NCBI GenBank assembly: GCA_902615915.1
Contig: CACMQQ010000001.1
Span: forward strand, 1-64,000
DNA from: an uncultured Fidelibacterota bacterium
Lineage (GTDB): Bacteria > Fidelibacterota > Marinisomatia > Marinisomatales > TCS55
Direction: 5' to 3'
Length of the DNA stretch: 64,000 nucleotides
Shown: in pieces, positions 36,416-47,064 of the stretch
How positions within the stretch are numbered: the stretch's first letter is position 1
Layout of the letters: each line of letters opens with the position of its first letter
Program-made: the position numbers and the translations under genes
The notes under the pieces: model-generated
What the model saw: only the letters and a program-made list of their open reading frames with translations
What the model was told of the DNA's origin: nothing
Databases searched by the model: none

Positions 36416-37596
36416 AATAATCTTAGTTGGTCTGAGTAGATTTTTTTTAAGCTAGAGTATTCATCTTTTCTCATTTGGTGGCCAATTAAAGCACTATGAT
36501 CAAACTCATAATTCCCGATAACATACCATTGACCTGGTATTACCAAGTCTCCTTGTCTGAAATCAGTGATAGGGTCTGGCCCGTTACTCCCAGTTGTTGG
36601 CCCAAGCATTGAAACTGTATTTACAACCCCATCGTTTAAATACCATGTTGAATCAGTAGATTTTCCATCGCTATAATAAGCTTTTTTTCTTCCCATTAAT
36701 CTAGCCTGAACTTTTAGAATATTTGACATGCCTTTCATTGGCTTATGATAGCCGCTATCTTCATCTATTCTAGTTTTATAATTAGTTATTGAAAAATAGT
36801 AGACATCCGGATTTGCAACACATAAAGAATTAATTTCTTTAGCGCCTTCAATGCTTGAATCCCATGCTACCGTATTTTTTGAATCCCATATAGAGTGCTG
36901 TTTCATTCTTTTAAAATAATTAATCCAACTTTCTTCTTTAAATCTTTTAAACCCCCACTGCTCTAAATCAAAATCATAAAAAGAATTACCTGCTACCCCA
37001 GCCAATGCAATAAAATTTTGCAAAAAAGGAATGCCAGCATTAATAAAATCTGATATGGTTGTACCATCATGCGGAGTTGATAAAGTTGTAATTGACTTAA
37101 TCCAGCCATTATTTGATTTACCAAGCAATTTACTTTTTTCTATCCTTCCCAATGAATCTTGGATGACATTATTTAACAAATAATCCAACATTCTAATAGT
37201 CTGTCCACCCATGCTGTGACCAATGAAATGGAGCGGATTTTTTTCACTCCATTGTGGATACAAACCTTTATAATCTTTATCTAAAGGCTTTTGAATTAAG
37301 CCATATTTTTCTGAATGGTATTTACCATAATCAATTTGACCGCCTTTTAGTTGATAATAAAGTTCAATAGCGCGATCCCAACTTGAAGAAACAGGTCCGA
37401 CACTAGCAACCATTATGGTATATCCTTCTTTTTCCAATTCTCCAACTAAATCAAACCAACCTCCCCAATAGTTATATGGACCCATTTCCTGTTCTCCCCA
37501 TCCCATAAAGCCGTGAACTAAAACAATTGGATTCTTATTTTGCGATGAAATACAATTTATAAGTATAACTAAAAATATCAAAAAAAATCTGGTCAT
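36397..37596 (-). CDS. Secreted lipase, resembling bacterial lipase family I.5
   Basis: NPIVLVHGFMGWGEQEMGPYNYWGG, GPVSSSWDRAIELYYQLKGGQIDYG, GHSMGGQTIRML, STPHDGTT, NDGVVNTVSMLGP. Confidence 0.85.
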   Translation of the reverse strand: MTRFFLIFLVILINCISSQNKNPIVLVHGFMGWGEQEMGPYNYWGGWFDLVGELEKEGYTIMVASVGPVSSSWDRAIELYYQLKGGQIDYGKYHSEKYGLIQKPLDKDYKGLYPQWSEKNPLHFIGHSMGGQTIRMLDYLLNNVIQDSLGRIEKSKLLGKSNNGWIKSITTLSTPHDGTTISDFINAGIPFLQNFIALAGVAGNSFYDFDLEQWGFKRFKEESWINYFKRMKQHSIWDSKNTVAWDSSIEGAKEINSLCVANPDVYYFSITNYKTRIDEDSGYHKPMKGMSNILKVQARLMGRKKAYYSDGKSTDSTWYLNDGVVNTVSMLGPTTGSNGPDPITDFRQGDLVIPGQWYVIGNYEFDHSALIGHQMRKDEYSSLKKIYSDQLRLLWSLPN

Positions 37597-38951
37597 TTAT
37601 AAAACCAGCCAAATAATATCATCATTTCATCGGTTGACTTAAAACCGAACCTAACAGTTTTGTTTGTATTATTATTATATATAGCAGTTAATTTTATGGA
37701 TTGGCCTTTATTGAGTTCAATTGGAGGATCATAATTAATTATAGGGGGATGATCCCAGTCATCGGTCCAATATATTGTTTCACCATTTCTATCGCCACCA
37801 ACTATTTGAACGATAAATTCAGTCATTTTTTGGTGAGCATGGCTATTAACTTGGCCCAAAAAGATTTTTTCATTAACTGGGAAAGTTTTTTCAAGAATTG
37901 TTACTTTATTTGGTGGTAATATTATTTCTGTGTTTGACAAATTAAGTAATTGTGCAACATGTTTGACCTCACTTTTTTCAACAGTATGAAAATTTGTATA
38001 AATCTCTCCAATCATTGTTGAGTCAGTATAATTTACATAATGAGAGTTTTGATCGATACCTGTCCCTTTTGGCAAATGAAAGGCTACTCCCTCAGGTAAT
38101 TTAAAATCCAAGCTCGGCCATTGAGTGCCATTGAAAAATACGTGATATTGCATGGAAGTCAATGTGGCAATATTTAAGATACCGTTTTCATCTCTCAAAT
38201 CTCTGATTTCACCGTATTCAGGCAAGATATTCGAAGGCGTGTTTTCATCAAACGTATATAAAAGAAAATGGTGACTTCCAGATCTCATTTCAATTTCGAT
38301 TCTATTTACATATTTATCCTCATCTAATTTTAAATCAGTATAAACAAAGAATTCTTTCTCATAATCTGGCTGAATATCAAAAGGCTCCAAGTGTAATTGA
38401 AATCCGTTTGATGGCTTATCTAAGGGTGTAAAATTAGGCAATTGATATTTATTTGTATTCTGCAATAAAATTTCATCTGCTACACTGCTTAGATTTGGCG
38501 CACCTGCTTCTATCCAAGTTCTTACGAATTGTAATTGACCATCGGTTAAAAAATTATCTCCAGGAGGCATTAATTGGCCATAGTCAGAGTGATCTGATAA
38601 AAAATGTTCACGCTCATAAGCATTGATTTTTTCCCAAAGATAACTTTTCGACAAACCTTTCATTCCTCCAGCTGAACTTACTATTACAAGTCCATCTCTT
38701 TGAGCAGCTAAGTTTTTCGGCTCTGCATCTACGAGATTATTATAAATATTTTTAGAGCTAAAGTCTAATCCTGATTGCCTTGTAATAGTTGAGCCACCAA
38801 AGTGACAATTGGCACAATTAGGGGTAAAAATTTCTTCATTAATTATACTCCATGTTGATTTTTCAGAGATTTTTTTCTCTTCGCAACCAAGAACAAAAAT
38901 AAAAGATAGAAACGCTAAATTTAATAAATGAGTATTTTTAAATGATTTCAT
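37593..38951 (-). CDS. Lipoprotein with c-type heme motif and copper type II monooxygenase-like domain
   Basis: CANCH heme motif; MRSGSHHFLLYTFD, LPEGVAFHLPKGTGIDQNSHYVNYTD, QVNSHAHQKMTEF. Confidence 0.7.
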   Translation of the reverse strand: MKSFKNTHLLNLAFLSFIFVLGCEEKKISEKSTWSIINEEIFTPNCANCHFGGSTITRQSGLDFSSKNIYNNLVDAEPKNLAAQRDGLVIVSSAGGMKGLSKSYLWEKINAYEREHFLSDHSDYGQLMPPGDNFLTDGQLQFVRTWIEAGAPNLSSVADEILLQNTNKYQLPNFTPLDKPSNGFQLHLEPFDIQPDYEKEFFVYTDLKLDEDKYVNRIEIEMRSGSHHFLLYTFDENTPSNILPEYGEIRDLRDENGILNIATLTSMQYHVFFNGTQWPSLDFKLPEGVAFHLPKGTGIDQNSHYVNYTDSTMIGEIYTNFHTVEKSEVKHVAQLLNLSNTEIILPPNKVTILEKTFPVNEKIFLGQVNSHAHQKMTEFIVQIVGGDRNGETIYWTDDWDHPPIINYDPPIELNKGQSIKLTAIYNNNTNKTVRFGFKSTDEMMILFGWFYK

Positions 38952-38973
38952 GATATTAAAGTTAGATAAAAAA

Positions 38974-39004
38974 TAAAAAAGGAGCAGGTAAAACCTGCTC
39001 CTTT
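38974..39004 (-). terminator. Rho-independent terminator downstream of glutamine synthetase (minus strand)
   Basis: Minus strand AAAGGAGCAGGTTTTACCTGCTCCTTTTTTATTT. Confidence 0.88.
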
Positions 39005-39032
39005 AGGTATAAACTAGACTTATTAAAAACTA

Positions 39033-40010
39033 CTATTTCAAGGTAGAAACAATATGATTAATTATTTTATAAGGGTCAGCGTTAGAAGCAGGTCTTCTAT
39101 CTTCTAAATAACCATTCCAGTTGTTTTCAACAGTGTAAATAGGAATTCTAATGCTTGCCCCTCTATCGCTAACACCATAAGAAAATTTTTCAATACTTTG
39201 TGTTTCGTGAAGACCGGTCAGTCTCATATTGTTATCTGAACCGTATAGAGCTATTCCTTCTTTGTGTACTTGACCAAGCTTATCACAAAGTGAATTGTAA
39301 AGATCTTCTGAGCCAGCTGTTCTCATTTCTTCATTGGAAAAATTAGTATGCATTCCTGAACCATTCCAGTCACCTGTTTTTGGCTTTGGATGAATATTTA
39401 CACCCACGCCAAAATCTTCGGCAATTTTGTAAAGTAAATATCTTGACACCCAAAGATTGTCTGCTGCTTTTATTCCTTTGCCAAAGCATTGGTATTCCCA
39501 CTGCCCTAGAGCAACCTCAGCGTTAGTTCCTGTCAATTCGATACCAGCTTCTAAGCAAGCTTCGAGGTGTGCCTCAGAAATATCTCTACCTTCTACGTTT
39601 CCCGCTCCAACACCGCAGTAGTAATCACCTTGAGGCCGAGGAGTCCCATCTTCCCAACCTAGCGGCTCTCCATTATCACCAGTAAAAAAGTATTCTTGTT
39701 CAAAGCCAAACCACCACTCATCAGATACAATGCTAGCTGCCGCTGCTCTAGTATTTGACGGATGAACTTCATGATCGCCATTTTGAACTTCACACATTAT
39801 TAGTGAATCAGAAAACAGGGGACCCTTATACGTTTGGACTGGAATTAAAATACAATCTGAACTTTCTCCTTCGGCTTGTTGTGTTGAAGAACCATCAAAT
39901 GACCAATTTGGAGCTGAGTCATCATTAGTTACTTTAATTTTACTTCTAAGAGTAGGCTCTGGCTGATAACCGTCAAGCCAAATATATTCTAGTATTTTAT
40001 TATCAGACAT
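39033..40010 (-). CDS. Glutamine synthetase, type II (GSII, eukaryote-like)
   Basis: EYIWLDGYQPEPTLRSKIKV, WSFDGSSTQQAEGESSDCILIP, WWFGFEQEYFF, GMHTNFSNEEMR, RPASNADPY. Confidence 0.94.
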   Translation of the reverse strand: MSDNKILEYIWLDGYQPEPTLRSKIKVTNDDSAPNWSFDGSSTQQAEGESSDCILIPVQTYKGPLFSDSLIMCEVQNGDHEVHPSNTRAAAASIVSDEWWFGFEQEYFFTGDNGEPLGWEDGTPRPQGDYYCGVGAGNVEGRDISEAHLEACLEAGIELTGTNAEVALGQWEYQCFGKGIKAADNLWVSRYLLYKIAEDFGVGVNIHPKPKTGDWNGSGMHTNFSNEEMRTAGSEDLYNSLCDKLGQVHKEGIALYGSDNNMRLTGLHETQSIEKFSYGVSDRGASIRIPIYTVENNWNGYLEDRRPASNADPYKIINHIVSTLK

Positions 40011-40118
40011 AGATTAATTCCTTTATATTCAAAAAATTAAAATTTTAAGTAATACCAATATATTACTTAAATGAATATTATAAAATAAAAAAAATAGTTA
40101 ATTAATATTAGAATTTTA

Positions 40119-40583
40119 CTATTTTCTCTTTAAAACTGATAAATCTATATTAGTTGATTGTTTATATGTTGATAAGACTACATTTGTTCGAGTATGAGAA
40201 ACGCCAGGCCAATTTTGAATCTCATACAATAACTCTTCCAATGATTTTGAGTTCTTTACACAGACTTTTAAAAGGTGTGAACCGCCTCCAGTTATGGAAT
40301 GACACTCCATAACAGATTCACAGCTATCTACCTTTCCAATAAAATCCGAATAATTATCTGAATGCTCACTAACAATGAAAACATATGCTGTAAGATCTAA
40401 ACCAGCGATTTTATTATCTAAAATTGCTGAAAAGTTTTTTATTAAACCTGATTCAGTTAATTTCTTAATTCTTTCCCCTGCGGCAGGAACTGAAAGATTA
40501 ACCTCCTTTGCTATGTCGCTTGCTGTTGAACGAGCATTTTCTTGAAGAATTTCTATTATTTGAATATCAATTTTGTCTATCAT
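40119..40583 (-). CDS. Lrp/AsnC family transcriptional regulator
   Basis: IDKIDIQIIEILQENARSTASDIAKEVNLSVPAAGERIKKLTESGLIKNFSA. Confidence 0.93.
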   Translation of the reverse strand: MIDKIDIQIIEILQENARSTASDIAKEVNLSVPAAGERIKKLTESGLIKNFSAILDNKIAGLDLTAYVFIVSEHSDNYSDFIGKVDSCESVMECHSITGGGSHLLKVCVKNSKSLEELLYEIQNWPGVSHTRTNVVLSTYKQSTNIDLSVLKRK

Positions 40584-40597
40584 TATGCTTTTACTTT

Positions 40598-41491
40598 CTA
40601 GAGTAATACTGACACACCCAAACCATATATTATTTCATAGCCATATGAATACAAACTTAAATTAAAAATTCCATAATTAGTATTATATATAACACCAAAC
40701 CCTATATTAGAAGCAATTTTTAATAAAGCGTTGTCAAAATAATTATGTTTCAATTTGTTGGAAGAAACACCAAAATTAAGATAAATATTTTCATAATATT
40801 CTATTTGAGCTGATAATTGGACTAAGGGTAACCTACTTCTGGGGAAAAATTGATAGTCCATTTCAAGGCTAATAGGGTATTTTTTTAATTTTTTTAAAAT
40901 GGATATCATATAGCTACTGTCTATTTCTTGTTGATTTGAATTATAATAATTTATAGTAATAGGGTAATTCAGCACGGCAAATCCAAGCTTATGTAATTCT
41001 TTTTCATAGCAAATAGATGGAGAGAAAAGAATTGATTTGTATCTTAAGTTGTTAATATTGCTAGAAAATAAACTTGTATTTAATCCGTATGAATAATTGG
41101 TTTTTTTTATTTTTTTTGCCAAGCCAACCGTCAAGTTCAAATCATTTGCAGAAAACTTTCCTTGAAATTCATTATTGATTGATCTCTTCTCAAAATCCCC
41201 ATAGTTAACACTTTCAAAAATTATAGAGAAAAAAGTTTCTTTAAATTTTGACAATGTCATAAACGAGTTTGCGTTAATATCGGCAGGATAATTAATTCTA
41301 GAAAAAAATGCACTTCTTTTTGAGCTTATTAACATAGATGATAATTGATAATTATTCGTAATGTCGTGCAGGTGCCCACCCCCTGAAAAGCTCAATAAAT
41401 AACTATTTGACCAGGGTTGCGTAAATTGGCAAAATAATCTACTATTAATTAATACTAAAAAAATAAGAGTAATTGAATAAATCTTTTTCAT
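40598..41491 (-). CDS. Hypothetical outer-membrane protein, possibly PorQ-like
   Basis: Signal peptide; beta-barrel-like composition; no firm family. Confidence 0.4.
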   Translation of the reverse strand: MKKIYSITLIFLVLINSRLFCQFTQPWSNSYLLSFSGGGHLHDITNNYQLSSMLISSKRSAFFSRINYPADINANSFMTLSKFKETFFSIIFESVNYGDFEKRSINNEFQGKFSANDLNLTVGLAKKIKKTNYSYGLNTSLFSSNINNLRYKSILFSPSICYEKELHKLGFAVLNYPITINYYNSNQQEIDSSYMISILKKLKKYPISLEMDYQFFPRSRLPLVQLSAQIEYYENIYLNFGVSSNKLKHNYFDNALLKIASNIGFGVIYNTNYGIFNLSLYSYGYEIIYGLGVSVLL

Positions 41492-43701
41492 AACAAAGAG
41501 ATTGGATTTTTATCTATAAATATATCTGTGCTTTTAATTTTTTTTTGATCAATTATTGAAGAATACAAAAAATCGGAAATATTATCCAATTTTAAACCAT
41601 TGGGGTCTGTCTTTTTTAATGATTTGATGATCAAATGCGCCCTATGGTAGCCATTTAATTTTTCTCTGTAACATAACGAAGGGCCCAAAAAAAATACATC
41701 ATTTATTCCTTTTGTTTTACCATTAAGAAAATTCATCATTCTTAACAATTTATCCTTGTTTTTTGCTCTTAGCTCAATTTTAGCCAACCACGAATAAGGG
41801 GGGTAGTGCAATAACTCTCTTTCCTTAAGTGCTTCATTAGCATAGTCTTTGAACATAAGCCTTGAAGCTAACTTTATTATTTTATCATTAGAGTTATAAG
41901 ATTGAATAACTACCTCACCTGGAAGCTCTCCCCTTCCGGATCTACCTGATGCTTGGTAAATTAACTGAAATATTTTTTCTCCAGCACGAAAATCAGGTAA
42001 AAATAAACCAATATCAGCATTAATAATTCCCACTAATGTGACATTGGGAAAATCTAAACCTTTAGCTATCATTTGTGTTCCAACCAAAATATCAATTTCT
42101 TTATTTAGAAAACTTCTCATTATCCTATGTATATTTTTTTCAGACGTTGCCGTATCTACATCTAATCTTGATATTTTTGCATTTGGAAATTGATTAAATA
42201 TTATTTCCTCCACTTTTTGTGTACCGGCGCCTGAAAGCTTTATTCTTTGACTTTTACATTTTATACATATAATCGCTGCTCCTTTTTTGTTGTAATTACA
42301 TAGATGGCATCGCATCATATTACCAATTTTATGATAAGACAATGAGGTGCAACAACTAGGGCAGGATTCTACATACCCACAGTCTAGACATTTAGATATT
42401 GGCGAAAACCCTCTTCTGTTATTAAGTAAAATGATTTGCTCACCTTTTGACAATCTTTGATCAATTTTTTCATTCAACAAATCTGATATTGGATTTCCAT
42501 AATTTTCCTCAGATTCTTTTAACATATCTACCAAATGAACTTTTGGGAGAATCGCTTTGCCAAACCTATTTTTTAGCTGAATAAATTTTGATTTACCATT
42601 CAATTGATTATAAATGCTCTCTAAGCTAGGAGTTGCACTACCTAAAACAACAGTAGCGTTAGAAATTCTGCCCCTCATAAGGGATACATCTCTTGCGTGA
42701 TATTTTGGCACAGAATGCTCTTGTTTGTAGGAACTTTCGTGCTCCTCATCAACAATGATTAAACCAATATTTTTTAAAGGGGTGAAGATAGCTGATCTTG
42801 CTCCAATTACTATCTTAAAATTTCCTGAACAAATATTTTTCCAATAATACGATCTTTGAGCTGGTGATAGCTTTGAATGCCAAACAGCTATTTGAGCACC
42901 AAAGACATTGCTAAATTTATTTGCTATTTGAGGTGCAAGTGTAATCTCAGGCAATATTAAAACTGCTGTTTTGTTTCTTTTTATTATCTCTTTTACAGCT
43001 TTAATGTATATCTCTGTTTTCCCACTGCCCGTTACACCATGAAGCAAAACTGATTGAAATTCGTTCGATTCTATATATTTTAATATTTTATCGTTTGCTA
43101 CTTTTTGTTCCTTATTAAATTCTATTTTACTATGTTTTTCATTTACAAAAAGTTCTGGTTTGGGTAATAATTGATTTTTTGAGTATAGTTTTATTAAGCC
43201 ATTTTCTGATAATTTCTTACAAATCAGCAATGGATTTGAGGCAAGGCTTTTTAAATCATTAAGGGCAATCTCTTCTTTAGATTCAAAAATATATTTAAAG
43301 ATTTTTTTCTGCGCTTTTCCATTGAGATTAATATCTTTATTACCTGACAAGTATTGAACAAAATATTTTTTAGGTGGCTGATAATTTAAGTTAAGATTTT
43401 GCGGCAAAACCATTTTGGCACATTGACCAAGTGGTGTTTTATAGTATTTTGAGAGCCACTTTATTAATGTCCAGAGATTTTCATCAACAATAGGATCTAG
43501 ATCAATAATATTAGTTAATTCTTTGATATTGCCACTAAAAGTTGGTTTCGTGTCAATAGCAACAATAATTCCCTGTCCAATTCTATTTCCAAGTGGGGCT
43601 TTTATTCTTTGGCCCACTTTGACTGAACTAATAAATTTTTTTGGAATTTTATAAGAGAAAACTTGGTAGCTTGATATTGGAAATGATACGTCTACATACA
43701 T
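41488..43701 (-). CDS. priA: Primosomal protein N' (PriA helicase)
   Basis: LLHGVTGSGKTEIYI, VDEEHESSYKQ, LGSATPSLES, Zn-finger CLDCGYVESCPSCCTSLSYH, GTQMIAKGLDFPNVTLVGI. Confidence 0.95.
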   Translation of the reverse strand: MYVDVSFPISSYQVFSYKIPKKFISSVKVGQRIKAPLGNRIGQGIIVAIDTKPTFSGNIKELTNIIDLDPIVDENLWTLIKWLSKYYKTPLGQCAKMVLPQNLNLNYQPPKKYFVQYLSGNKDINLNGKAQKKIFKYIFESKEEIALNDLKSLASNPLLICKKLSENGLIKLYSKNQLLPKPELFVNEKHSKIEFNKEQKVANDKILKYIESNEFQSVLLHGVTGSGKTEIYIKAVKEIIKRNKTAVLILPEITLAPQIANKFSNVFGAQIAVWHSKLSPAQRSYYWKNICSGNFKIVIGARSAIFTPLKNIGLIIVDEEHESSYKQEHSVPKYHARDVSLMRGRISNATVVLGSATPSLESIYNQLNGKSKFIQLKNRFGKAILPKVHLVDMLKESEENYGNPISDLLNEKIDQRLSKGEQIILLNNRRGFSPISKCLDCGYVESCPSCCTSLSYHKIGNMMRCHLCNYNKKGAAIICIKCKSQRIKLSGAGTQKVEEIIFNQFPNAKISRLDVDTATSEKNIHRIMRSFLNKEIDILVGTQMIAKGLDFPNVTLVGIINADIGLFLPDFRAGEKIFQLIYQASGRSGRGELPGEVVIQSYNSNDKIIKLASRLMFKDYANEALKERELLHYPPYSWLAKIELRAKNKDKLLRMMNFLNGKTKGINDVFFLGPSLCYREKLNGYHRAHLIIKSLKKTDPNGLKLDNISDFLYSSIIDQKKIKSTDIFIDKNPISLL

Positions 43702-43763
43702 CTATTAACTATTTGTATTTTAACATTTAAGTACAATGTAAGTAAAAATGCCGTTCGGAGAAT

Positions 43764-44207
43764 TTATTTTTTCACAACATTTACTTTAATATTCTGTTTC
43801 AATGAAGGTGTAACCTTAATTGGGATATCATACACTCCAAGCGATTTAATTGGATTATCCAGCAAAATATCTTGTTTCTCTATTTCAATATTTTGATCAT
43901 TTAGTGCTTTTTGCAAATCCATAGTTGTAACTGAACCGAATAGCTTATCATTTTCACCAACTTCAACCTCCATTAAAATTTCAACATTTTTCAATGAATC
44001 AAAAATGGCTTGGCTTGCCTGTTCCTTTTTGGCTATTTTTAATTCTATGTTTTTTCTTTTCTCTTCTACAAAAGCAATATTGCGCTTTGAAGATCTAACA
44101 GCCAAACCTTTAGGGAATAGATAATTTCTCGCATATCCTGGCTTTACCCTGACAACATCTCCAACATTTCCAAGATTATCAATTTTATCTAATAAAATTA
44201 TTTCCAT
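43764..44207 (-). CDS. rplI: 50S ribosomal protein L9
   Basis: MEIILLDKIDNLGNVGDVVRVKPGYARNYLFPKGLA. Confidence 0.96.
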   Translation of the reverse strand: MEIILLDKIDNLGNVGDVVRVKPGYARNYLFPKGLAVRSSKRNIAFVEEKRKNIELKIAKKEQASQAIFDSLKNVEILMEVEVGENDKLFGSVTTMDLQKALNDQNIEIEKQDILLDNPIKSLGVYDIPIKVTPSLKQNIKVNVVKK

Positions 44208-44209
44208 GA

Positions 44210-44440
44210 CTACCCCTCTGTGCTGACTGCTGTGTATGGAAGCAATGCAATATTTCTAGCTTGTTTTATTGCCCTAACTAGCTTTCTGTGCATCTTGGAA
44301 CTAGTGCCTGTTACACGCCTTGGCATTATTTTGCCCTGGTCAGTAATAAATCTTTTTAACAATTTGACATCTTTGTAATTAATGTCAGTTATTCCATTTT
44401 CTTTAAAATAACAAAATTTTCTCCTTGATTGAAAAGCCAT
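44210..44440 (-). CDS. rpsR: 30S ribosomal protein S18
   Basis: [62 protein letters not shown]. Confidence 0.97.
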   Translation of the reverse strand: MAFQSRRKFCYFKENGITDINYKDVKLLKRFITDQGKIMPRRVTGTSSKMHRKLVRAIKQARNIALLPYTAVSTEG

Positions 44441-44442
44441 AA

Positions 44443-44850
44443 TTATTCCTCGTTATTTTTTTGCTCATCGATAGATGTGTTATTTTGAGCGTTTTTTTTA
44501 ATTTTTTGACCTTCTTCTTTTTTTGTTTTCAAAGAAGATTCAGCTTCATCTATCTCCGGTTTAGCGCTTAGAGCCACAGTTTGGTTTCGTATTACAGACT
44601 TGTTTAAGACCATAAATCTCTCAAATTCAGATAAATTACTTACAGATTCTGTTTCAAATTGAAAAATTATATATGCTCCATATTTGTGACCATCTATAGC
44701 ATAAGCAAGCCTTTTTTTACCCCATGGTTTGTGATTCAGTGACTTAAAGCCTAATTCGGTAGCTTTTTTTGAAACGGAATCGATTTCTTTGTCTAGTCTT
44801 TCATTTTCATAGTTTGGGTTAACTATGTAAAGACTTTCATAATACCTCAT
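44443..44850 (-). CDS. rpsF: 30S ribosomal protein S6 with charged C-terminal extension
   Basis: [24 protein letters not shown]...[24 protein letters not shown]. Confidence 0.94.
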   Translation of the reverse strand: MRYYESLYIVNPNYENERLDKEIDSVSKKATELGFKSLNHKPWGKKRLAYAIDGHKYGAYIIFQFETESVSNLSEFERFMVLNKSVIRNQTVALSAKPEIDEAESSLKTKKEEGQKIKKNAQNNTSIDEQKNNEE

Positions 44851-44870
44851 TAAATTCTCCTAAATATTTT

Positions 44871-47045
44871 TTACGCGATTAACGGTGCAATAACAAGTGA
44901 CACAACTGACATTAATTTGATTAAAATGTTCAATGATGGACCAGAGGTGTCTTTAAATGGGTCTCCAACAGTATCACCTACAACTGCAGCTTTGTGAACA
45001 TCTGAACCTTTACCGTAAGATTTACCATCAACTACCACACCTTCCTCAATCATTTTTTTAGCATTATCCCAAGCGCCTCCTGCGTTAGATTGAAATATTG
45101 CCATCAAAACACCACAAACTGTTACTCCGGCTAAAAGTCCACCGAGTATTTGTGGTCCAAGGTCACTGCCAAGCAAGCCAGGGCCAAAACCAAAAATTAC
45201 GGGAGTTATAACCGCTAAAAGTCCAGGCATAACCATCTCTCTTATTGCGGCTTGTGTAGAGATCTCAACACATCTTCCATGGTCAGCTTTTGACATTCCT
45301 AATTCATATGCTTCTCTATCTTTTTTAGATAGTTTAGATTCATTTTTTTCTTTATTTAATATTTTTAAAGCAGTTTTAAGCTCTGGTATATCTCTAAACT
45401 GCCTTCTTACTTCTTCAATCATCGACATCGCTGCTCTACCCACTGCACCCATAGCCATAGATGAAAAAAGGAATGGTAGCATGCCTCCAATAAATAAGCC
45501 AGCCATAACAGCAGGTTCAGCAATGTTGATTCCAACATCAATTATACCGCTTTGCACCATGTAGGCAGCAAACAAAGCTAAGGTAGTCAGTGCTGCAGAG
45601 CCTATCGCAAATCCTTTACCGATTGCTGCTGTTGTATTACCAACAGCATCAAGTTTATCTGTTCTTTCCCTTACATCAGCGGGTAATTCAGCCATCTCTG
45701 CAATACCTCCAGCATTATCAGAAATTGGACCATAAGCATCTACGGCAAGTTGAATACCTGTATTAGCCAGCATTCCTAGGGCTGCCATTGCAACACCATA
45801 AAGACCTGCTAAATAATGTGCGCTTATAATTGCAACAGCTAATATCAAAATAGGTATTGCTGTAGATTGCATACCAACCCCTAAACCTGCAATGATGTTA
45901 GTTGCAGCACCAGTAACAGATTGATCTGTTATAGACTTGACAGGAGATGTACCTGTTCCAGTATAATGCTCTGTAATAATGCCTATGCCCAAACCTGCAG
46001 CCAAACCAATTATCGTAGCATAGAATACTCCCATGCTTGAGTAAGTGATAGATCCTTGTTGAAAACTTCCAGGTAAAAATTGTTGAATTAGAAGATAAAT
46101 GATAGCGACCATAATAAACGCACTTCCAAACTCTCCTCTGTTTAAAGCCTTTTGGGGATCTCCCCCTTCTTTAACAGAAACCATAAAAGTTCCAATGATT
46201 GAAACAAAAATTCCAGATGCTGCTATAAGTATCGGGAGTAAAACAAAGTTAAAATCAAAATTACCAGCAACTAAAATACTCGCCCCAAGAACCATTGAGC
46301 CGACAATTGAGCCGACGTATGATTCAAATAGATCAGCGCCCATACCTGCTACATCACCCACATTATCACCTACATTATCAGCAATAGTTGCAGGATTCAA
46401 AGGATGGTCTTCAGGTATACCAGCCTCAACCTTGCCGACAAGGTCAGCTCCAACATCCGCTGCTTTTGTATAAATTCCTCCTCCTACACGTGCGAATAAT
46501 GCAATTGAAGATGCACCAAGGGAAAAGCCTGATATTACATTCAAAACAGTTTTTATTGAGTTTGAATCACTGCCGAATTGATTAATATAAAAAATTAACA
46601 AAATTGACAAACCAAGAACACCAAGCCCTACAACACTCATACCCATTACTGATCCACCAGTAAAAGCTACGTTCAGTGCAGGAGCCAACCCCTCTCTAGC
46701 TGCATGGGTAGTTCTGTTATTCGCTTTGGTTGCTACTTTCATGCCAAGAAATCCAGCCAAACCAGATGCTAGAGCTCCGACAATAAATGATAAGGATATT
46801 AAAATACTAGAATCAGATCTCCCAGAATTAGCGAAGCCCAATAAAAAAGCAACCGCAATAACAAAAACTGATAGTATGCGATACTCTGCTCTTAGAAAAG
46901 CCATTGCTCCATCAGCAATACTTGAACCAATCGATATCATTCTTTCGGTTCCTTGATCTTGACTATTTATCCAACTTGACTTCCAAAAAGCATATGCCAT
47001 TGCTATTATGCCTGAAAAAACTGCAATATATAAAAAGTTGTTCAC
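44871..47045 (-). CDS. hppA: Membrane-bound pyrophosphatase (ion-pumping)
   Basis: Multi-[68 protein letters not shown]. Confidence 0.97.
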   Translation of the reverse strand: MNNFLYIAVFSGIIAMAYAFWKSSWINSQDQGTERMISIGSSIADGAMAFLRAEYRILSVFVIAVAFLLGFANSGRSDSSILISLSFIVGALASGLAGFLGMKVATKANNRTTHAAREGLAPALNVAFTGGSVMGMSVVGLGVLGLSILLIFYINQFGSDSNSIKTVLNVISGFSLGASSIALFARVGGGIYTKAADVGADLVGKVEAGIPEDHPLNPATIADNVGDNVGDVAGMGADLFESYVGSIVGSMVLGASILVAGNFDFNFVLLPILIAASGIFVSIIGTFMVSVKEGGDPQKALNRGEFGSAFIMVAIIYLLIQQFLPGSFQQGSITYSSMGVFYATIIGLAAGLGIGIITEHYTGTGTSPVKSITDQSVTGAATNIIAGLGVGMQSTAIPILILAVAIISAHYLAGLYGVAMAALGMLANTGIQLAVDAYGPISDNAGGIAEMAELPADVRERTDKLDAVGNTTAAIGKGFAIGSAALTTLALFAAYMVQSGIIDVGINIAEPAVMAGLFIGGMLPFLFSSMAMGAVGRAAMSMIEEVRRQFRDIPELKTALKILNKEKNESKLSKKDREAYELGMSKADHGRCVEISTQAAIREMVMPGLLAVITPVIFGFGPGLLGSDLGPQILGGLLAGVTVCGVLMAIFQSNAGGAWDNAKKMIEEGVVVDGKSYGKGSDVHKAAVVGDTVGDPFKDTSGPSLNILIKLMSVVSLVIAPLIA

Positions 47046-47064
47046 TTCTTTCTCCTAAATAATT

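Noticed and set aside
46099-46473. 124-aa plus-strand ORF opposite hppA
   Set aside because: Antisense to a highly conserved membrane protein; low-complexity translation typical of antisense frames.
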